Source of the DNA: Sphingomicrobium sp.
Lineage (GTDB): Bacteria; Pseudomonadota; Alphaproteobacteria; Sphingomonadales; Sphingomonadaceae
Assembly (NCBI GenBank): GCA_030447545.1
Contig: JAUJOV010000004.1
Location: 26,214-90,213, forward strand
Direction of reading: 5' to 3'
DNA length: 64,000 bases
A program made the translations under genes and the position numbers. This document shows, piece by piece, positions 40,382 to 48,517 of the stretch; position 1 is the first letter of the stretch; the number at the start of each line of letters is the position of its first letter. Below the pieces are notes generated by a model, which was not told the DNA's origin, ran no database searches, and saw only the letters and a program-made list of their open reading frames with translations.

Positions 40382-41729
40382 ATGAACCGCGAGACGCAAG
40401 CACCGCCCCGCCAGATCGGCTTTGATCGCGCTCGCGCTGGTCGTCGGCAACATGATCGGCTCGGGCATCTTCCTGCTCCCAGCCAACCTCGCGCCGTTCG
40501 GAGTCAACGCGATCTACGGCTGGGTCGTGACCATTGCCGGCGCATTGTGCGTGGCGACTGTGTTCGCGGCGCTTGCGCGGGCGATGCCCGAGGCGGCCGG
40601 ACCGTACGACTACGTCCGCAGCGCGCTCGGTGAGCCGCCGGCCTTTTTCGTCATGTGGAGCTACTGGATCGCAATCTGGGTCGGCATCGCCGCCGTCGCA
40701 ATCGCCGCGGTCAGCTACTTGAGCTCGCTTACGCCCGCAGCGTTCGAGGCGCCCGGGATTGCAGCGGCGGTGGCAAGCGGCTTCGTCATCCTGTTCGCAG
40801 TGATCGCCTGCACCGGCGCCCGGGCTGCAGGCGGGGTCCAGATCGTGACCAGCATCATCAAGGTGCTTCCACTGATTGCTGCGGTCGTGCTTGCGCTCGT
40901 CGTGTTCGCAAGGGGGGACGAGCCGGCGCAGCTTGCGCCTGCGCCGCTTACGCTCGGCGGGATCTCGGGCGCGGCAGCGCTGACGCTCTGGGCGATGCTG
41001 GGGTTCGAATCCGCAAGCGTCCCGGCAGAGCGCGTTCGCGATCCGCAGCACACGATTCCCCGCGCGACCCTGCTCGGCACATTGATCGTCGGCCTGATCT
41101 ATCTTGCAGCATCCAGCGCCGTCTTCCTGCTGCTGCCGTCCGACGTCGCGGCGCAATCGAGCGCTCCGTTCGCCGACCTTGTCGGCAGCTTCTGGGGCAC
41201 CGGCGCTGCGACGGCAGTCGTCTTCTTCGCGGCGATCTCCGCCCTCGGCGCGCTCAACGGATGGGTGCTGCTCCAGGGCGAGGTCCCGCTGGCGCTCGCG
41301 CGTCGCGGCGTTTTCCCGCGCTGGTTCGCGGCGGTGAACCGCAGGGGCATGCCGGTGCGCGCGCAGATCCTCGGAACCAGCCTGACGGTGGCGCTGATCG
41401 CGTCCAACTATTCGCGCGGACTGACCGAGCTGTTCGGCTTCGTCATCCTTCTGGCGACCGTCGCGAACCTCGTGCTCTACCTGTTCGTCACGGTCGGCGC
41501 GTTTCGGCTGATGGCGCTCGGACGGCTGCCGCGTGGGCTGCTCGCGCTCGTGACCCTGCTCGGCCTCCTCTTTGCCTTGTGGACCTTGTGGGGCGCTGGA
41601 GCGGAGGCGACGGGCTGGGGCGCGGTGCTGCTGGCGACCGGAATTCCGGTCTATCTGCTCATGAGGCGCGCTTCGACCAGCCGGCCGGGGGAGGCGAGCC
41701 CAGCCGCGCCTCCGGGATCAGCCGCCTGA
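40382..41729 (+). CDS. APC-family amino acid permease (5' frameshift)
   Basis: ATG 40382 reads MNRETQAPPRQIG, then a one-base shift near 40,420 leads to LALVVGNMIGSGIFLLPANL, the first helix and substrate loop of the APC superfamily. About 12 TM helices follow (WVVTIAGALCVATVFAALAR, IAIWVGIAAVAIAAVSYLSS, and so on), with the family's ALTLWAMLGFESASVPAERV near residue 200. Similar to basic amino acid antiporters/permeases such as AdiC/YjeH. The start could also be a GTG/TTG inside the second frame. Its last 71 bp overlap the convergent Rieske gene. Confidence 0.82.
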
Positions 41730-42858
41730 GCTTTTGCGCAAAGCTCCTCAGGCACACTTCGCTCGTGCCCAGCGGCCCCGCCACATAGCTCTGCGACTGC
41801 ATGCCCAGCTGCACGCGCGCGATCAGCTCGGTGTCCTCGGCGTTGACTCGCCGGTTGATCCGCCAGTTGAGATAGCGCGCGACTTTCATCTCGCGGCGCC
41901 AAGGATAATCAGGGGCGTCGGGAAGCGCATAGCTGATCTCGCGGATCACCGTCTCGGTCGCGCTCACCGGAATGAACTGCATGAAATCGACCTGATCCGG
42001 GTAGATGTCGAACGCGACGTTGGGGAACAGCTTGTAATAGAGCCACTTGCGTCGATGGCTCGGCGGAAGGTGATCAACCGCGGGAAGATAGCGCTGGTAC
42101 GCCCGTTCGGACGGGTTGTCCGAATCCTGTTCGACCAGCTCGCCCTCCATCCGGTCGACGTGATCCTGCGCCTCGATCGCATAGTTGCGGCCGAACAGCC
42201 GGCTGAGGCCCGGATGCCCGACGGGGATGTGCAGATGGTCCGAATAATTGTCGGCGATCGTTTTCCAGTTGAGCGGGCGCGGCCGAAGCGTGACTCGCCC
42301 GATCGCGCGCAGCTCGGCGAAGCGATAAAGCGCGACCTCTTCCTCGTATGGCGCCATCATTTGCGCGACCGATGGCGCTCCAGGCTGCAGGGTCACGAAC
42401 AGGAAACCGTGCCAGGCTTCGAGCGGCACCGGCACAAGCCCCAGCTCGTCGGGCCGGAGACTTGGATATTCGCGCCGGTGCGGCACTCCGATCAGCCGCC
42501 CGTCGCGCGCATAGCTCCACGCGTGATAGGGACAGGTCAGCACCTTCGCGCAGCCGCCGGTGCCGTCGACGAGGCGCGACCCGCGGTGCCGGCATACGTT
42601 GCCAAAGGCGCGCGCCGCGCCGTCGTCGCCGCGGATCACAACGACGCTTTCGCCCAGATAGTCGAGGCTTCGCCACTCCCCCGGCTGTGCGATGTCACTC
42701 TCGTGACAGACCAACTGCGGCGCCGACTTCAGGAACGCGCGCTGCTCAGCCTCGAAGAATTCCGGATCGTGGTACAGCCAGCCCGGCAGGCTCATGTCGT
42801 CTAGCGGGTCGAACTCTTCTGCGCTGGGGGACGAAACGGAACGAAGATGCGTGGCCAT
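41659..42858 (-). CDS. Rieske non-heme iron oxygenase, alpha subunit
   Basis: The [2Fe-2S] Rieske motif is CRHRGSRL near residue 88 and CPYHAWSYARDG near 108 (CxH...CxxH). The catalytic iron site begins NYSDHLHIPVGHP near residue 205 (Asp-His-His). 399 aa, intact, cytosolic. Homologous to ring-hydroxylating or carnitine/choline-type oxygenase alpha subunits; the specificity cannot be read. No reductase or ferredoxin gene is adjacent, so the electron donor must be encoded elsewhere (PaaE at 57 kb belongs to its own system). Upstream 42,859-43,055 is non-coding. Confidence 0.86.
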   Translation of the reverse strand: MATHLRSVSSPSAEEFDPLDDMSLPGWLYHDPEFFEAEQRAFLKSAPQLVCHESDIAQPGEWRSLDYLGESVVVIRGDDGAARAFGNVCRHRGSRLVDGTGGCAKVLTCPYHAWSYARDGRLIGVPHRREYPSLRPDELGLVPVPLEAWHGFLFVTLQPGAPSVAQMMAPYEEEVALYRFAELRAIGRVTLRPRPLNWKTIADNYSDHLHIPVGHPGLSRLFGRNYAIEAQDHVDRMEGELVEQDSDNPSERAYQRYLPAVDHLPPSHRRKWLYYKLFPNVAFDIYPDQVDFMQFIPVSATETVIREISYALPDAPDYPWRREMKVARYLNWRINRRVNAEDTELIARVQLGMQSQSYVAGPLGTSEVCLRSFAQKLRRLIPEARLGSPPPAGWSKRAS

Positions 42859-43055
42859 GATGCCCTATATCCTCACCACCGCCCCGCGGGGAAGCGGGCC
42901 GATGCGCGTCCTTTGGGGTCGAACGTCCGCTTTCGACCCATTGGCGACATGAGCGCAACGGCTAACGGAGCTATTTGGTGGTATCACGTTCGTCCCACCC
43001 GTAGAGGAGCAGTGCTAGCCAGGGACTTGAGCGGCGCACTTGAATGAGGCATTCA

Positions 43056-43319
43056 ATGAGAACACCCCAGATCGTCGGCCTGGCCGCAGCCTTGATCGCC
43101 CTTTCGGCCTGCAGTGAAAGTCCGCGCGAATCCGCGGAGAATGTCGAGGCCAACGCGGAGGCGAGGGCGGAGAACATCGAAGATGCGGCGGAAGCGGCAC
43201 CCAGTGAGGCCGCCGAGGCAAATCTCGAGAACCAGGCAGACCTCGTGCGCAACCTTGGAGACGAGAGCGCCGATGCCGTTCGCAATGGCAGCGGCGCAGA
43301 GACAAACGCCAGCGAGTGA
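43056..43319 (+). CDS. Small acidic lipoprotein
   Basis: ATG 43056 is preferred to 43044 because GAGG lies 6 nt ahead of it. The signal peptide MRTPQIVGLAAALIALSAC ends in lipobox LSAC. The mature part is a charged, Ala/Glu/Asn-rich helix with heptad-like repeats (ENVEANAEARAENIEDAAEA). It looks like a small cell-envelope lipoprotein of the kind often predicted to be coiled coil. 87 aa. No family recognised. It precedes the rpsF operon by 238 bp. Confidence 0.65.
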   Translation: MRTPQIVGLAAALIALSACSESPRESAENVEANAEARAENIEDAAEAAPSEAAEANLENQADLVRNLGDESADAVRNGSGAETNASE

Positions 43320-43557
43320 GTTGCATCGCCAGCTCCTGTCCGCTTTTCACCCAAGACAGAGGTTGGCCTCAGGTCAGGTAAAGCCGCCGCTCTCCATGGC
43401 CTTGGTGAGCTTGAGCAGGCTTCACATCCGCGCCCGCTTCGACTATGGCGCGGCTCACGAGGGGCGGCTGCGGCTGCCCCGCTTGCATTTTGAACGACAG
43501 CCGGAGGGGCGTCGCATCGGGCGGCGTCAGCGATCGGCCAAAAGAGAGAAGTGAAAC

Positions 43558-43995
43558 ATGCCGCTCTACGAGCATGTTTTCCTCGCGCGTCAGGACCTCG
43601 CCCAGGCCCAGGTCGACGCGCTGGCGGAAAACGCAACCAAGATCATCGAAGACAATGGCGGGAAGGTCGCAAAGACCGAGACCTGGGGTCTTCGAAGCCT
43701 TGCCTATCGAATCGCGAAGAACCGCAAGGCGCATTACGTGATGCTCGACGTCGATGCGCCGGCTCAGGCGATCGCCGAGCTCGAGCGCCAGACCAACATC
43801 AACGAGGACGTGATCCGCTTCCTCACCCTGCGTGTGGACGAGCACGAAAAGGGGCCGTCGGCGATGATGCGCCGAAGCGAGCGCGACCGCGGTGACCGCG
43901 GTGACCGGGGTGATCGGGGTGATCGGGGTGATCGGGGTGATCGCGGCGATCGCGGCGGCTGCGGCTTCCGCCGCGAGGAAGAGGGAGTCGAGTAA
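43558..43995 (+). CDS. rpsF: 30S ribosomal protein S6 with GDR-repeat tail
   Basis: S6 core: [78 protein letters not shown]. After residue ~105 comes a tail of eight Asp-Arg-Gly units encoded by a 9-bp tandem repeat, then [13 protein letters not shown]. Tails of this charged type vary widely in alphaproteobacterial S6. AGAGAAG lies before ATG 43558. It heads the rpsF-rpsR-rplI operon; the stop is directly followed by the rpsR ATG. The 238-bp leader (43,320-43,557) holds no gene. Confidence 0.95.
   Translation: MPLYEHVFLARQDLAQAQVDALAENATKIIEDNGGKVAKTETWGLRSLAYRIAKNRKAHYVMLDVDAPAQAIAELERQTNINEDVIRFLTLRVDEHEKGPSAMMRRSERDRGDRGDRGDRGDRGDRGDRGDRGGCGFRREEEGVE
43885..43956 (+). repeat. 9-bp tandem repeat inside rpsF
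   Basis: Eight units of GA(C/T)CG(C/G)GG(T/C), the middle ones identical as GATCGGGGT. Each unit encodes Asp-Arg-Gly. Being a multiple of three, unit gain or loss changes the tail length without breaking frame. Confidence 0.85.
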
Positions 43996-44220
43996 ATGGC
44001 CCGAGCATTTTTCCGCCGCCGCAAGAGCTGCCCCTTCTCGGGCAAGGAAGCGCCGAAGATCGATTACAAGGATGTGCGCCTGCTCCAAGGCTTCATGTCC
44101 GAGCGGGGCAAGATCGTCCCGAGCCGAATCACTGCGGTGTCATCCACCAAGCAGCGCGAGCTCGCGCGGGCGATCAAGCGCGCCCGCCATCTCGGCCTTC
44201 TGCCCTACGTCGTGAAATAA
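43996..44220 (+). CDS. rpsR: 30S ribosomal protein S18
   Basis: 74 aa: [20 protein letters not shown], then [20 protein letters not shown] and the conserved [20 protein letters not shown]. Complete and canonical for S18, which pairs with S6 on the 30S platform. Starts on the base after the rpsF stop (TAAATG). CPFSG at the N-terminus keeps only one Cys, so this is the zinc-independent form. Confidence 0.97.
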   Translation: MARAFFRRRKSCPFSGKEAPKIDYKDVRLLQGFMSERGKIVPSRITAVSSTKQRELARAIKRARHLGLLPYVVK

Positions 44221-44234
44221 GGAGCGCTCAAGCC

Positions 44235-44834
44235 ATGGAAGTTATCCTGCTCGAGCGCGTCGAGAAGCTTGGCGGCATCGGCGATGTCGTGAACGTCAAG
44301 AACGGCTTTGCGCGCAACTATCTGCTGCCCAACAAGAAGGCGCTGCGCGCCAACGAGTCGAACCGCAAGCTGTTCGAAGCGAACCGCGCGCGGATCGAGG
44401 CCGACAACGCCGAACGGCGGTCGGGTGCCGAGCAAGCGGCCAAGGGCGTAGACGGCAAGTCGGTCCAGCTGATCCGCCAGGCATCGAACACCGGCCAGCT
44501 CTATGGCTCGGTGTCTGCGCGTGACATCGTCGAAGCGCTCGAGGCCGAAGGCGCCACGGTGACCAAGAGCCAGGTCGTGCTCGACCGGCCGATCAAGTCG
44601 ATCGGCGTGCACGAGGTGAAGGTCGCGCTTCACCCCGAAGTTGCGGTGACCGTGCGGGTCAACGTCGCCCGCTCGCCCGAGGAGGCCGACCTCCAGGCGC
44701 AGGGAGTCGACGTGCTCGCGCAGATGTTCGACCGCGAAGCGGCGCCCGCCGTCGCCGAGGATCTGGCGCCCGCCGAGGAGGACGAGGACGCCGCGCCGTC
44801 CGAGCCCACCGAGACTGCCGAGGACCAGCAGTAG
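44235..44834 (+). CDS. rplI: 50S ribosomal protein L9
   Basis: [20 protein letters not shown] is the L9 start, with [20 protein letters not shown] and the C-terminal RNA-binding domain ([40 protein letters not shown]). An acidic tail of about 45 residues follows ([20 protein letters not shown]), longer than in E. coli but common in sphingomonads. RBS AAGGAGCGCTCAAGCC. Last gene of the operon; a hairpin with a T-tract follows. Confidence 0.95.
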   Translation: MEVILLERVEKLGGIGDVVNVKNGFARNYLLPNKKALRANESNRKLFEANRARIEADNAERRSGAEQAAKGVDGKSVQLIRQASNTGQLYGSVSARDIVEALEAEGATVTKSQVVLDRPIKSIGVHEVKVALHPEVAVTVRVNVARSPEEADLQAQGVDVLAQMFDREAAPAVAEDLAPAEEDEDAAPSEPTETAEDQQ

Positions 44835-44856
44835 CCTCGTCTGTAGTTCGAAAATC

Positions 44857-44890
44857 GGGTCCGCTGGAGCGATCCGGCGGCCCTTTTGTT
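44857..44890 (+). terminator. Intrinsic terminator after rplI
   Basis: GGGTCCGCTGG-AGCGAT-CCGGCGGCCC forms a strong stem with one bulged base, immediately followed by TTTTGTT. Placed 23 bp after the rplI stop and in the right orientation. Confidence 0.65.
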
Positions 44891-44927
44891 GTGTTCCTGG
44901 AGCCCAGCGGGGCGATGGAGGACGCAA

Positions 44928-45414
44928 ATGGCGGAGAGAGACCAGAACGAAGGCAGCGGCCAGCAGCCGCCCGTTGGCAAGCAGGACGACAAGCAGATTG
45001 CCGGCCAGGCGGGTCAGCAGCCGAGTGGCGCGCAGGGACAGCAGCCGCTTGGCCAGCAGGGCGACTTCGGCGATCAAAGCCCGCAAGCGCAGAGCGGCGG
45101 CCAGAGCGCGACCGGTGAGACGCTAAGCGAAGGCAGCGAGCCGGACCTGGGCGGCGGCGACGTCGGGCCCGGCGGCTATTCGCCCGAGAGCGGCGCGTCC
45201 GACCTGGGCGGCGGCGAGACCGGTCTCGGCGATCTGGGCGGCGGCTTTGTCGGCAGCCAGAGCGGCGAGGATCTCGGGCGACTATCTGCAGCGCGACGGA
45301 AACCCCGACGGGGGCTTTGCCGAGCAGGGCCGCGGAGCGCCTGACCAGGGCGATGTCGAGCGCGGGACCGAGCGTTCGGACAATCGCGACAGCGACATCG
45401 AAGGGGGCGCCTGA
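44928..45414 (+). CDS. Low-complexity Gly/Gln-rich protein (one frameshift)
   Basis: ATG 44928 follows GGAGGACGCAA. The protein is disordered: GQQPPVGKQDDKQIAGQAGQ, then Gly-Gly repeats (PDLGGGDVGPGGYSPESGAS). A one-base shift near 45,275-45,290 is needed to reach the ending DVERGTERSDNRDSDIEGGA with a stop at 45,414; without it the frame runs to 45,344. No Cys, no TM helix, no signal peptide. Stress-type or hydrophilic protein by composition only; function unknown. Confidence 0.55.
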
Positions 45415-45443
45415 GCCGCTGCCGCCGAGGCTGCAGCCCGGGC

Positions 45444-45941
45444 TCAGCCGATGCGGTAGTAAATCGCGAGACGGTCGAGCGCGAGGGTAAGCACCAGCTT
45501 GCCCGCGCGCGCGGTCCAGCCGAGCGCGCTCTCCGCCTCGCGCATGCCTTCGCCTGCGCACACCACGCGCCACAAAATGTCTGCGAGGCCCGGCCCGGCG
45601 GCGTCGATGGCCGCGTGGAACCGGTCCTTGGCGTCGATCTGCGCCCCGTTCAGGTCCATTCCAGCCGAAGAGCCGCCGCGGCGCCCGCTGACCGGCGCTG
45701 CACTCCACGCCATGGTCACGCTCGGTGACAGCTGGGCGCGCTCCCAGGCGGCGCGCAGCCGCTCGCCGGCGTCGAGCAGGAGGCGGCCGACCAGCCCGCG
45801 CGCAAAGAGCCAGCCAAGCGGCGAGTCGGCCAGGTTGACGGTGACCGAGCGAGCCGGGCGGCGCCCGCGCTGGCCCTTGGGAGCCTCGTCGCCATCAATC
45901 GCCCGCTCCACCAGCAGACGCCCGTAACTCCGCTGCGCCAA
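45444..45941 (-). CDS. DUF6456-domain protein
   Basis: The TTG at 45941 is favoured by GGGAGGGC just upstream, while the near ATG is out of frame. The sequence SVTVNLADSPLGWLFARGLV, LDAGERLRAAWERAQLSPSV and the C-terminal ILWRVVCAGEGMREAESALG, WTARAGKLVLTLALDRLAIY match DUF6456, a domain of alphaproteobacteria thought to be related to phage/regulatory helices. 165 aa, intact. The IS element inserted 38 bp upstream of its start, so its own promoter may be cut. Confidence 0.8.
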   Translation of the reverse strand: MAQRSYGRLLVERAIDGDEAPKGQRGRRPARSVTVNLADSPLGWLFARGLVGRLLLDAGERLRAAWERAQLSPSVTMAWSAAPVSGRRGGSSAGMDLNGAQIDAKDRFHAAIDAAGPGLADILWRVVCAGEGMREAESALGWTARAGKLVLTLALDRLAIYYRIG

Positions 45942-45979
45942 GTCGCCCTCCCATCCGCCACCCGATTCGCAGGGGTCTT

Positions 45980-46001
45980 GGCAATTATATACTTGACGTA
46001 G
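45980..46001 (+). repeat. Left terminal inverted repeat of the IS element
   Basis: 22 bp starting GGCAATTATATACTTG, an exact inverted copy of 48,496-48,517. It contains TTGACG, which serves as -35 for the transposase. The 8 bp before it (GGGGTCTT, 45,972-45,979) are repeated after the right end. Confidence 0.97.
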
Positions 46002-46021
46002 AATAAGAGAGGACGCATAAG
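45993..46021 (+). promoter_or_regulatory. Transposase promoter starting in the left inverted repeat
   Basis: TTGACG (45,993-45,998), 17-bp spacer, CATAAG (46,016-46,021), then 21 bp to the transposase ATG at 46043, with AGAAGGAAG as ribosome site. The -35 is part of the terminal repeat. Confidence 0.5.
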
Positions 46022-46042
46022 GGTTTCCAGAAGGAAGCCCCG

Positions 46043-46951
46043 ATGTTCGATCTAACCAATCCGATTTTCCAAGATGCCGACAAAGCCCGCGAGCATCTGG
46101 AGAGCATCAACTGGCCCAACGGCCCGTTCTGCCCGCACTGTGGCGAGACAGAGAACGTGCATCGCCTCCAGGGCAAGTCGCACCGCGCCGGCCTCATCCA
46201 ATGCAATTCGTGCCTGAAGAACTTCACCGTCACAGTCGGCACCGTGTTCGAGCGCTCCAAGATCTCGCTCAATAAGTGGATGCTCGCCACCTACCTGCTA
46301 GCCTCCAGCAAGAAGGGCATCAGCGCGCATCAAATCCACCGCATGCTTGGCGTCACCTACAAGACGGCGTGGTTCATGATGCACCGCGTCCGTGAGGCCA
46401 TGAAGGACGATGGTTCTCCGCTCGGCGGCCCTGGCCAAGTGATCGAGAGCGACGAAGTGATCGTTGGCGGCAAGAAGAAGCGCCGCTTGTCGGGCAAGGT
46501 CGCGCCGAAGAAAAAGGTCGTGACGCTCGTCGAGCGCGGCGGTCGCGCCCGTTCGTTCCATATCACGCACATTGACCATACGAACATTCGCGCCGCGCTG
46601 GTCACGAACTGCCACCGCTCGTCGCACCTGCGCACGGACGATGCGCGCTTCTACAATCGCATTGGCGAAGAGTTCGCCAGCCATGAAACCACGCTGCACT
46701 CAAACCGCGAGTTCAGCCGTGGCGACGGCAACCACAGCAACACCGCCGAGAACTTCTTCAGCATCCTGAAGCGCGGAGTTGTCGGCACCTACCATCACTG
46801 GTCGGCAACCCACATTCACCGCTATTTGGCCGAGTTCGATTTCCGCTACAGCAGCAAAGACGACAGCGATCGCGAGCGCGCCGACGCCATGCTCAAGGGA
46901 ATCGTCGGCAAGCGTCTCACCTATCGGCGGACTGACAAGCTCGCCGCCTAG
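46043..46951 (+). CDS. IS1595-family transposase
   Basis: 302 aa, intact. An N-terminal zinc ribbon (CPHCGETENVHRL and CNSCLKNFTVTVGTVFERS) is followed by the helix region NKWMLATYLLASSKKGISAH. The DDE-type core has ESDEVIVGGKKKRRLSGKVA (first Asp), HLRTDDARFYNRIGEEFASH (second Asp) and SNTAENFFSILKRGVVGTYH (third-residue region). The closing HRYLAEFDFRYSSKDDSDRE is the IS1595 signature. It acts on the element's own 22-bp ends. The passengers lie downstream, so the element belongs to the IS1595 groups known to carry extra genes. Confidence 0.96.
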   Translation: MFDLTNPIFQDADKAREHLESINWPNGPFCPHCGETENVHRLQGKSHRAGLIQCNSCLKNFTVTVGTVFERSKISLNKWMLATYLLASSKKGISAHQIHRMLGVTYKTAWFMMHRVREAMKDDGSPLGGPGQVIESDEVIVGGKKKRRLSGKVAPKKKVVTLVERGGRARSFHITHIDHTNIRAALVTNCHRSSHLRTDDARFYNRIGEEFASHETTLHSNREFSRGDGNHSNTAENFFSILKRGVVGTYHHWSATHIHRYLAEFDFRYSSKDDSDRERADAMLKGIVGKRLTYRRTDKLAA

Positions 46952-47005
46952 CTATTACAAGCCCCCACGCTTCATTGGGAAGCCGCGCAAGCGCTGGACA
47001 CAGTA

Positions 47006-47530
47006 CTAGCCCGCAAAAAAGCATATCATCGCCAGCCCCCCGATCAGGAGTGAAACTGCCACAATGCAGAGCGCAGCAAGAACCAGACGACCGTTCTTCC
47101 CCATGATGTCTTTGTTCTCGCCCGTCTTGCGATGCAGGTCCTCCGCTAGGTCAGCGAGACGGGTCGCTTCGTCCTTCTTTGAAGCGATATCGCGCTTCCA
47201 AGCGCCCGGTCTGGTTCCCGGGTAGTTCCAGGCAACAGGGCGAGCAGCATACACGGTCAACGCTAAGGCTATCAGAAAGCCGGTCGCGCAGATGAGAGCC
47301 GTAACGGCCAGAAAGTCTTGCCGAGGGTGCGCGAGCAACAGAGCCGCCGCTCCACTCGCCAGTGCAACAATCACAGCCGACAAAAACCCGGCTAACACGA
47401 GCGCGCGTTGATCAGCTGCCAGCGCAGCCGTAAGCTGGCTCTGAAGTCTCAATTCAGCCGATTCGACGACCTCTCTTAGAAGCGCTGTGTCAGTGCTCTT
47501 GTAAGACGCAGTTTCAGTTTCAACCGACAT
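47006..47530 (-). CDS. Passenger: three-TM membrane protein of unknown function
   Basis: 174 aa. A hydrophilic N-terminus (LREVVESAELRLQSQLTAAL) leads into two adjacent TM helices (LAGFLSAVIVALASGAAALL and VTALICATGFLIALALTVYA). A charged linker follows (DIASKKDEATRLADLAEDLH, RKTGENKDIMGKNGR), then a final TM helix (LVLAALCIVAVSLLIGGLAM). The layout, two helices, a helical linker with LA..L spacing and a last helix, resembles the membrane effectors of Pycsar and SLATT-type defence systems, but no residue-level match is proven. Not a transposition gene. ATG 47530 has GGGGAATC before it, weak. Confidence 0.7.
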   Translation of the reverse strand: MSVETETASYKSTDTALLREVVESAELRLQSQLTAALAADQRALVLAGFLSAVIVALASGAAALLLAHPRQDFLAVTALICATGFLIALALTVYAARPVAWNYPGTRPGAWKRDIASKKDEATRLADLAEDLHRKTGENKDIMGKNGRLVLAALCIVAVSLLIGGLAMICFFAG

Positions 47531-47544
47531 AGGATTCCCCTAAT

Positions 47545-47709
47545 ATGGCCGCGCCCGACCCCGACGAGCGAGAAACCAAAGTTCACAAGCCGGACGACCA
47601 CGTCGAGAAGCGTCATGACGACGGGCAGGGCGACCGCTTCAACGAAGCGAATGAAGATGATGACGGCAAGTCGGATAGCGGTGGCGACGATTCTGAGAAG
47701 GATGGCTAA
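47545..47709 (+). CDS. Passenger: 54-aa acidic hydrophilic protein
   Basis: ATG 47545 encodes MAAPDPDERETKVHKPDDHV followed by Asp/Glu/Gly-rich sequence ending DDDGKSDSGGDDSEKDG. No Cys, no hydrophobic segment; likely disordered. It begins only 15 bp from the start of the TM protein on the other strand, so the two are divergent. The stop TAA overlaps the convergent 46-aa gene. Coding is supported by the lack of stops in a biased frame only; function unknown. Confidence 0.45.
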   Translation: MAAPDPDERETKVHKPDDHVEKRHDDGQGDRFNEANEDDDGKSDSGGDDSEKDG

Positions 47710-47846
47710 CTCTTAGCTTTCGCGGCGCGTTGCCGCCCCAGCTTGCTATCCTTGTGCGGCTTGGGAGGAGTCGCGAGCATTCGCTTGAGGGCAGCTTCCG
47801 CGCGTGCCCTGGTTTCGGCGTCGGAGTAGCCTTCATTGGGTGCCAC
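47706..47846 (-). CDS. Passenger: 46-aa basic protein
   Basis: GTG 47846 encodes APNEGYSDAETRARAEAALK then RMLATPPKPHKDSKLGRQRA and AKAKS. The pattern 'ALKRxLxTPPKPHK' followed by a basic tail is one I recognise from many small hypothetical proteins near phage and toxin-antitoxin genes in proteobacteria, where they may be antitoxin-like. This is recognition of a pattern, not proof. It overlaps the 5' end of the HEPN-like gene on the other strand. Confidence 0.5.
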   Translation of the reverse strand: MAPNEGYSDAETRARAEAALKRMLATPPKPHKDSKLGRQRAAKAKS

Positions 47847-48438
47847 CGTTCAACCTCCTACCGACCGAAATTCGTTCCTAGCAGGCATTGGCCACATTTG
47901 TCTTCAATGGGCGCTTATTGAAATGAGCCTTCTGGCAATCATTGCTGCCGCCGAACACATACGCTTGGAAAAAGCTTACACCCGTTACGGTGGTCAAGAC
48001 ATGCTTCCGCGGCTGAATATGGCGATCAACCTGACCAAAGAAGCAAAATGGCCCCGCCGCCTCATCAAGCGTCTTGAAGCCATACGCGCCGCGCTTCAGG
48101 GCGGGTTGGCAGATCGCCGCAATCTGTTTGTGCATGGCGTCCATGCGGCGGGAAATGCACCAGGCGAAGTGCGGCTCACCATGGTCCGCTGGAAAGGCAA
48201 AAAGCGCCACCAGTACGTGACTCTGGTGGACGCTTTGGACCTAGCCAACAAGCTCGCCATTCTCGCGCAGGAAATCCATAGCATCGACCGTGACTACGGC
48301 GTCTGGAAGTTCGGCTCCCACTACGAGGAAGACCGCGGCGAGCAAATCCGCCAAACTAAGGCCGCTACTCGGTTCATACGCGCACACAACGTTAAGCGCG
48401 CGATCAAACTGCTCCTCGCTAATCTGAAACCTTGGTGA
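47836..48438 (+). CDS. Passenger: HEPN-like helical protein (RNLFVH motif)
   Basis: 200 aa from a TTG at 47836; no ATG lies in frame before Met30. All-helical by pattern: FLAGIGHICLQWALIEMSLL, MLPRLNMAINLTKEAKWPRR and LIKRLEAIRAALQGGLADRR. The key segment is DRRNLFVHGVH near residue 105, an R-N-x3-H arrangement typical of the HEPN RNase motif (R-x4-H). The second half (VRLTMVRWKGKKRHQYVTLV, DALDLANKLAILAQEIHSID) is lineage-specific. HEPN proteins are often toxins or defence nucleases, so a role in addiction or defence for the element is conceivable. Fold assignment is inference. Confidence 0.55.
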   Translation: MGATVQPPTDRNSFLAGIGHICLQWALIEMSLLAIIAAAEHIRLEKAYTRYGGQDMLPRLNMAINLTKEAKWPRRLIKRLEAIRAALQGGLADRRNLFVHGVHAAGNAPGEVRLTMVRWKGKKRHQYVTLVDALDLANKLAILAQEIHSIDRDYGVWKFGSHYEEDRGEQIRQTKAATRFIRAHNVKRAIKLLLANLKPW

Positions 48439-48495
48439 TTCACCACACTGGTGAGCGCCGGCCTGTCGGCCCGAATCAGTGGCCAACTGAAACTC

Positions 48496-48517
48496 CTACG
48501 TCAAGTATATAATTGCC
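48496..48517 (-). repeat. Right terminal inverted repeat of the IS element
   Basis: Exact inverted copy of 45,980-46,001, followed by the target duplicate GGGGTCTT (48,518-48,525). A TATAAT hexamer (48,508-48,513) faces outward toward the XRE gene, but no convincing -35 accompanies it. Confidence 0.97.

Larger units (their letters stand above)
45980..48517 (+). mobile_element. IS1595-type element with passenger genes, complete (2,538 bp)
   Basis: Perfect 22-bp terminal inverted repeats (45,980-46,001 and 48,496-48,517) are flanked by an exact 8-bp direct repeat GGGGTCTT (45,972-45,979 and 48,518-48,525), the target-duplication length known for IS1595. Inside: a transposase at the left end and, oriented both ways, a three-TM protein, a 54-aa acidic protein, a 46-aa protein and a 200-aa HEPN-like protein. 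Base composition of the passengers is visibly less GC-rich than the host genes. Intact ends, intact transposase and identical repeats suggest a recent insertion. It lies between DUF6456 and an XRE gene, in their common upstream region. Confidence 0.95.

Noticed and set aside
43320-43557. Autoregulatory S6:S18-binding leader RNA before rpsF
   Set aside because: GC-rich hairpins are present, but I could not identify the conserved bulged CCG arrangement with confidence.
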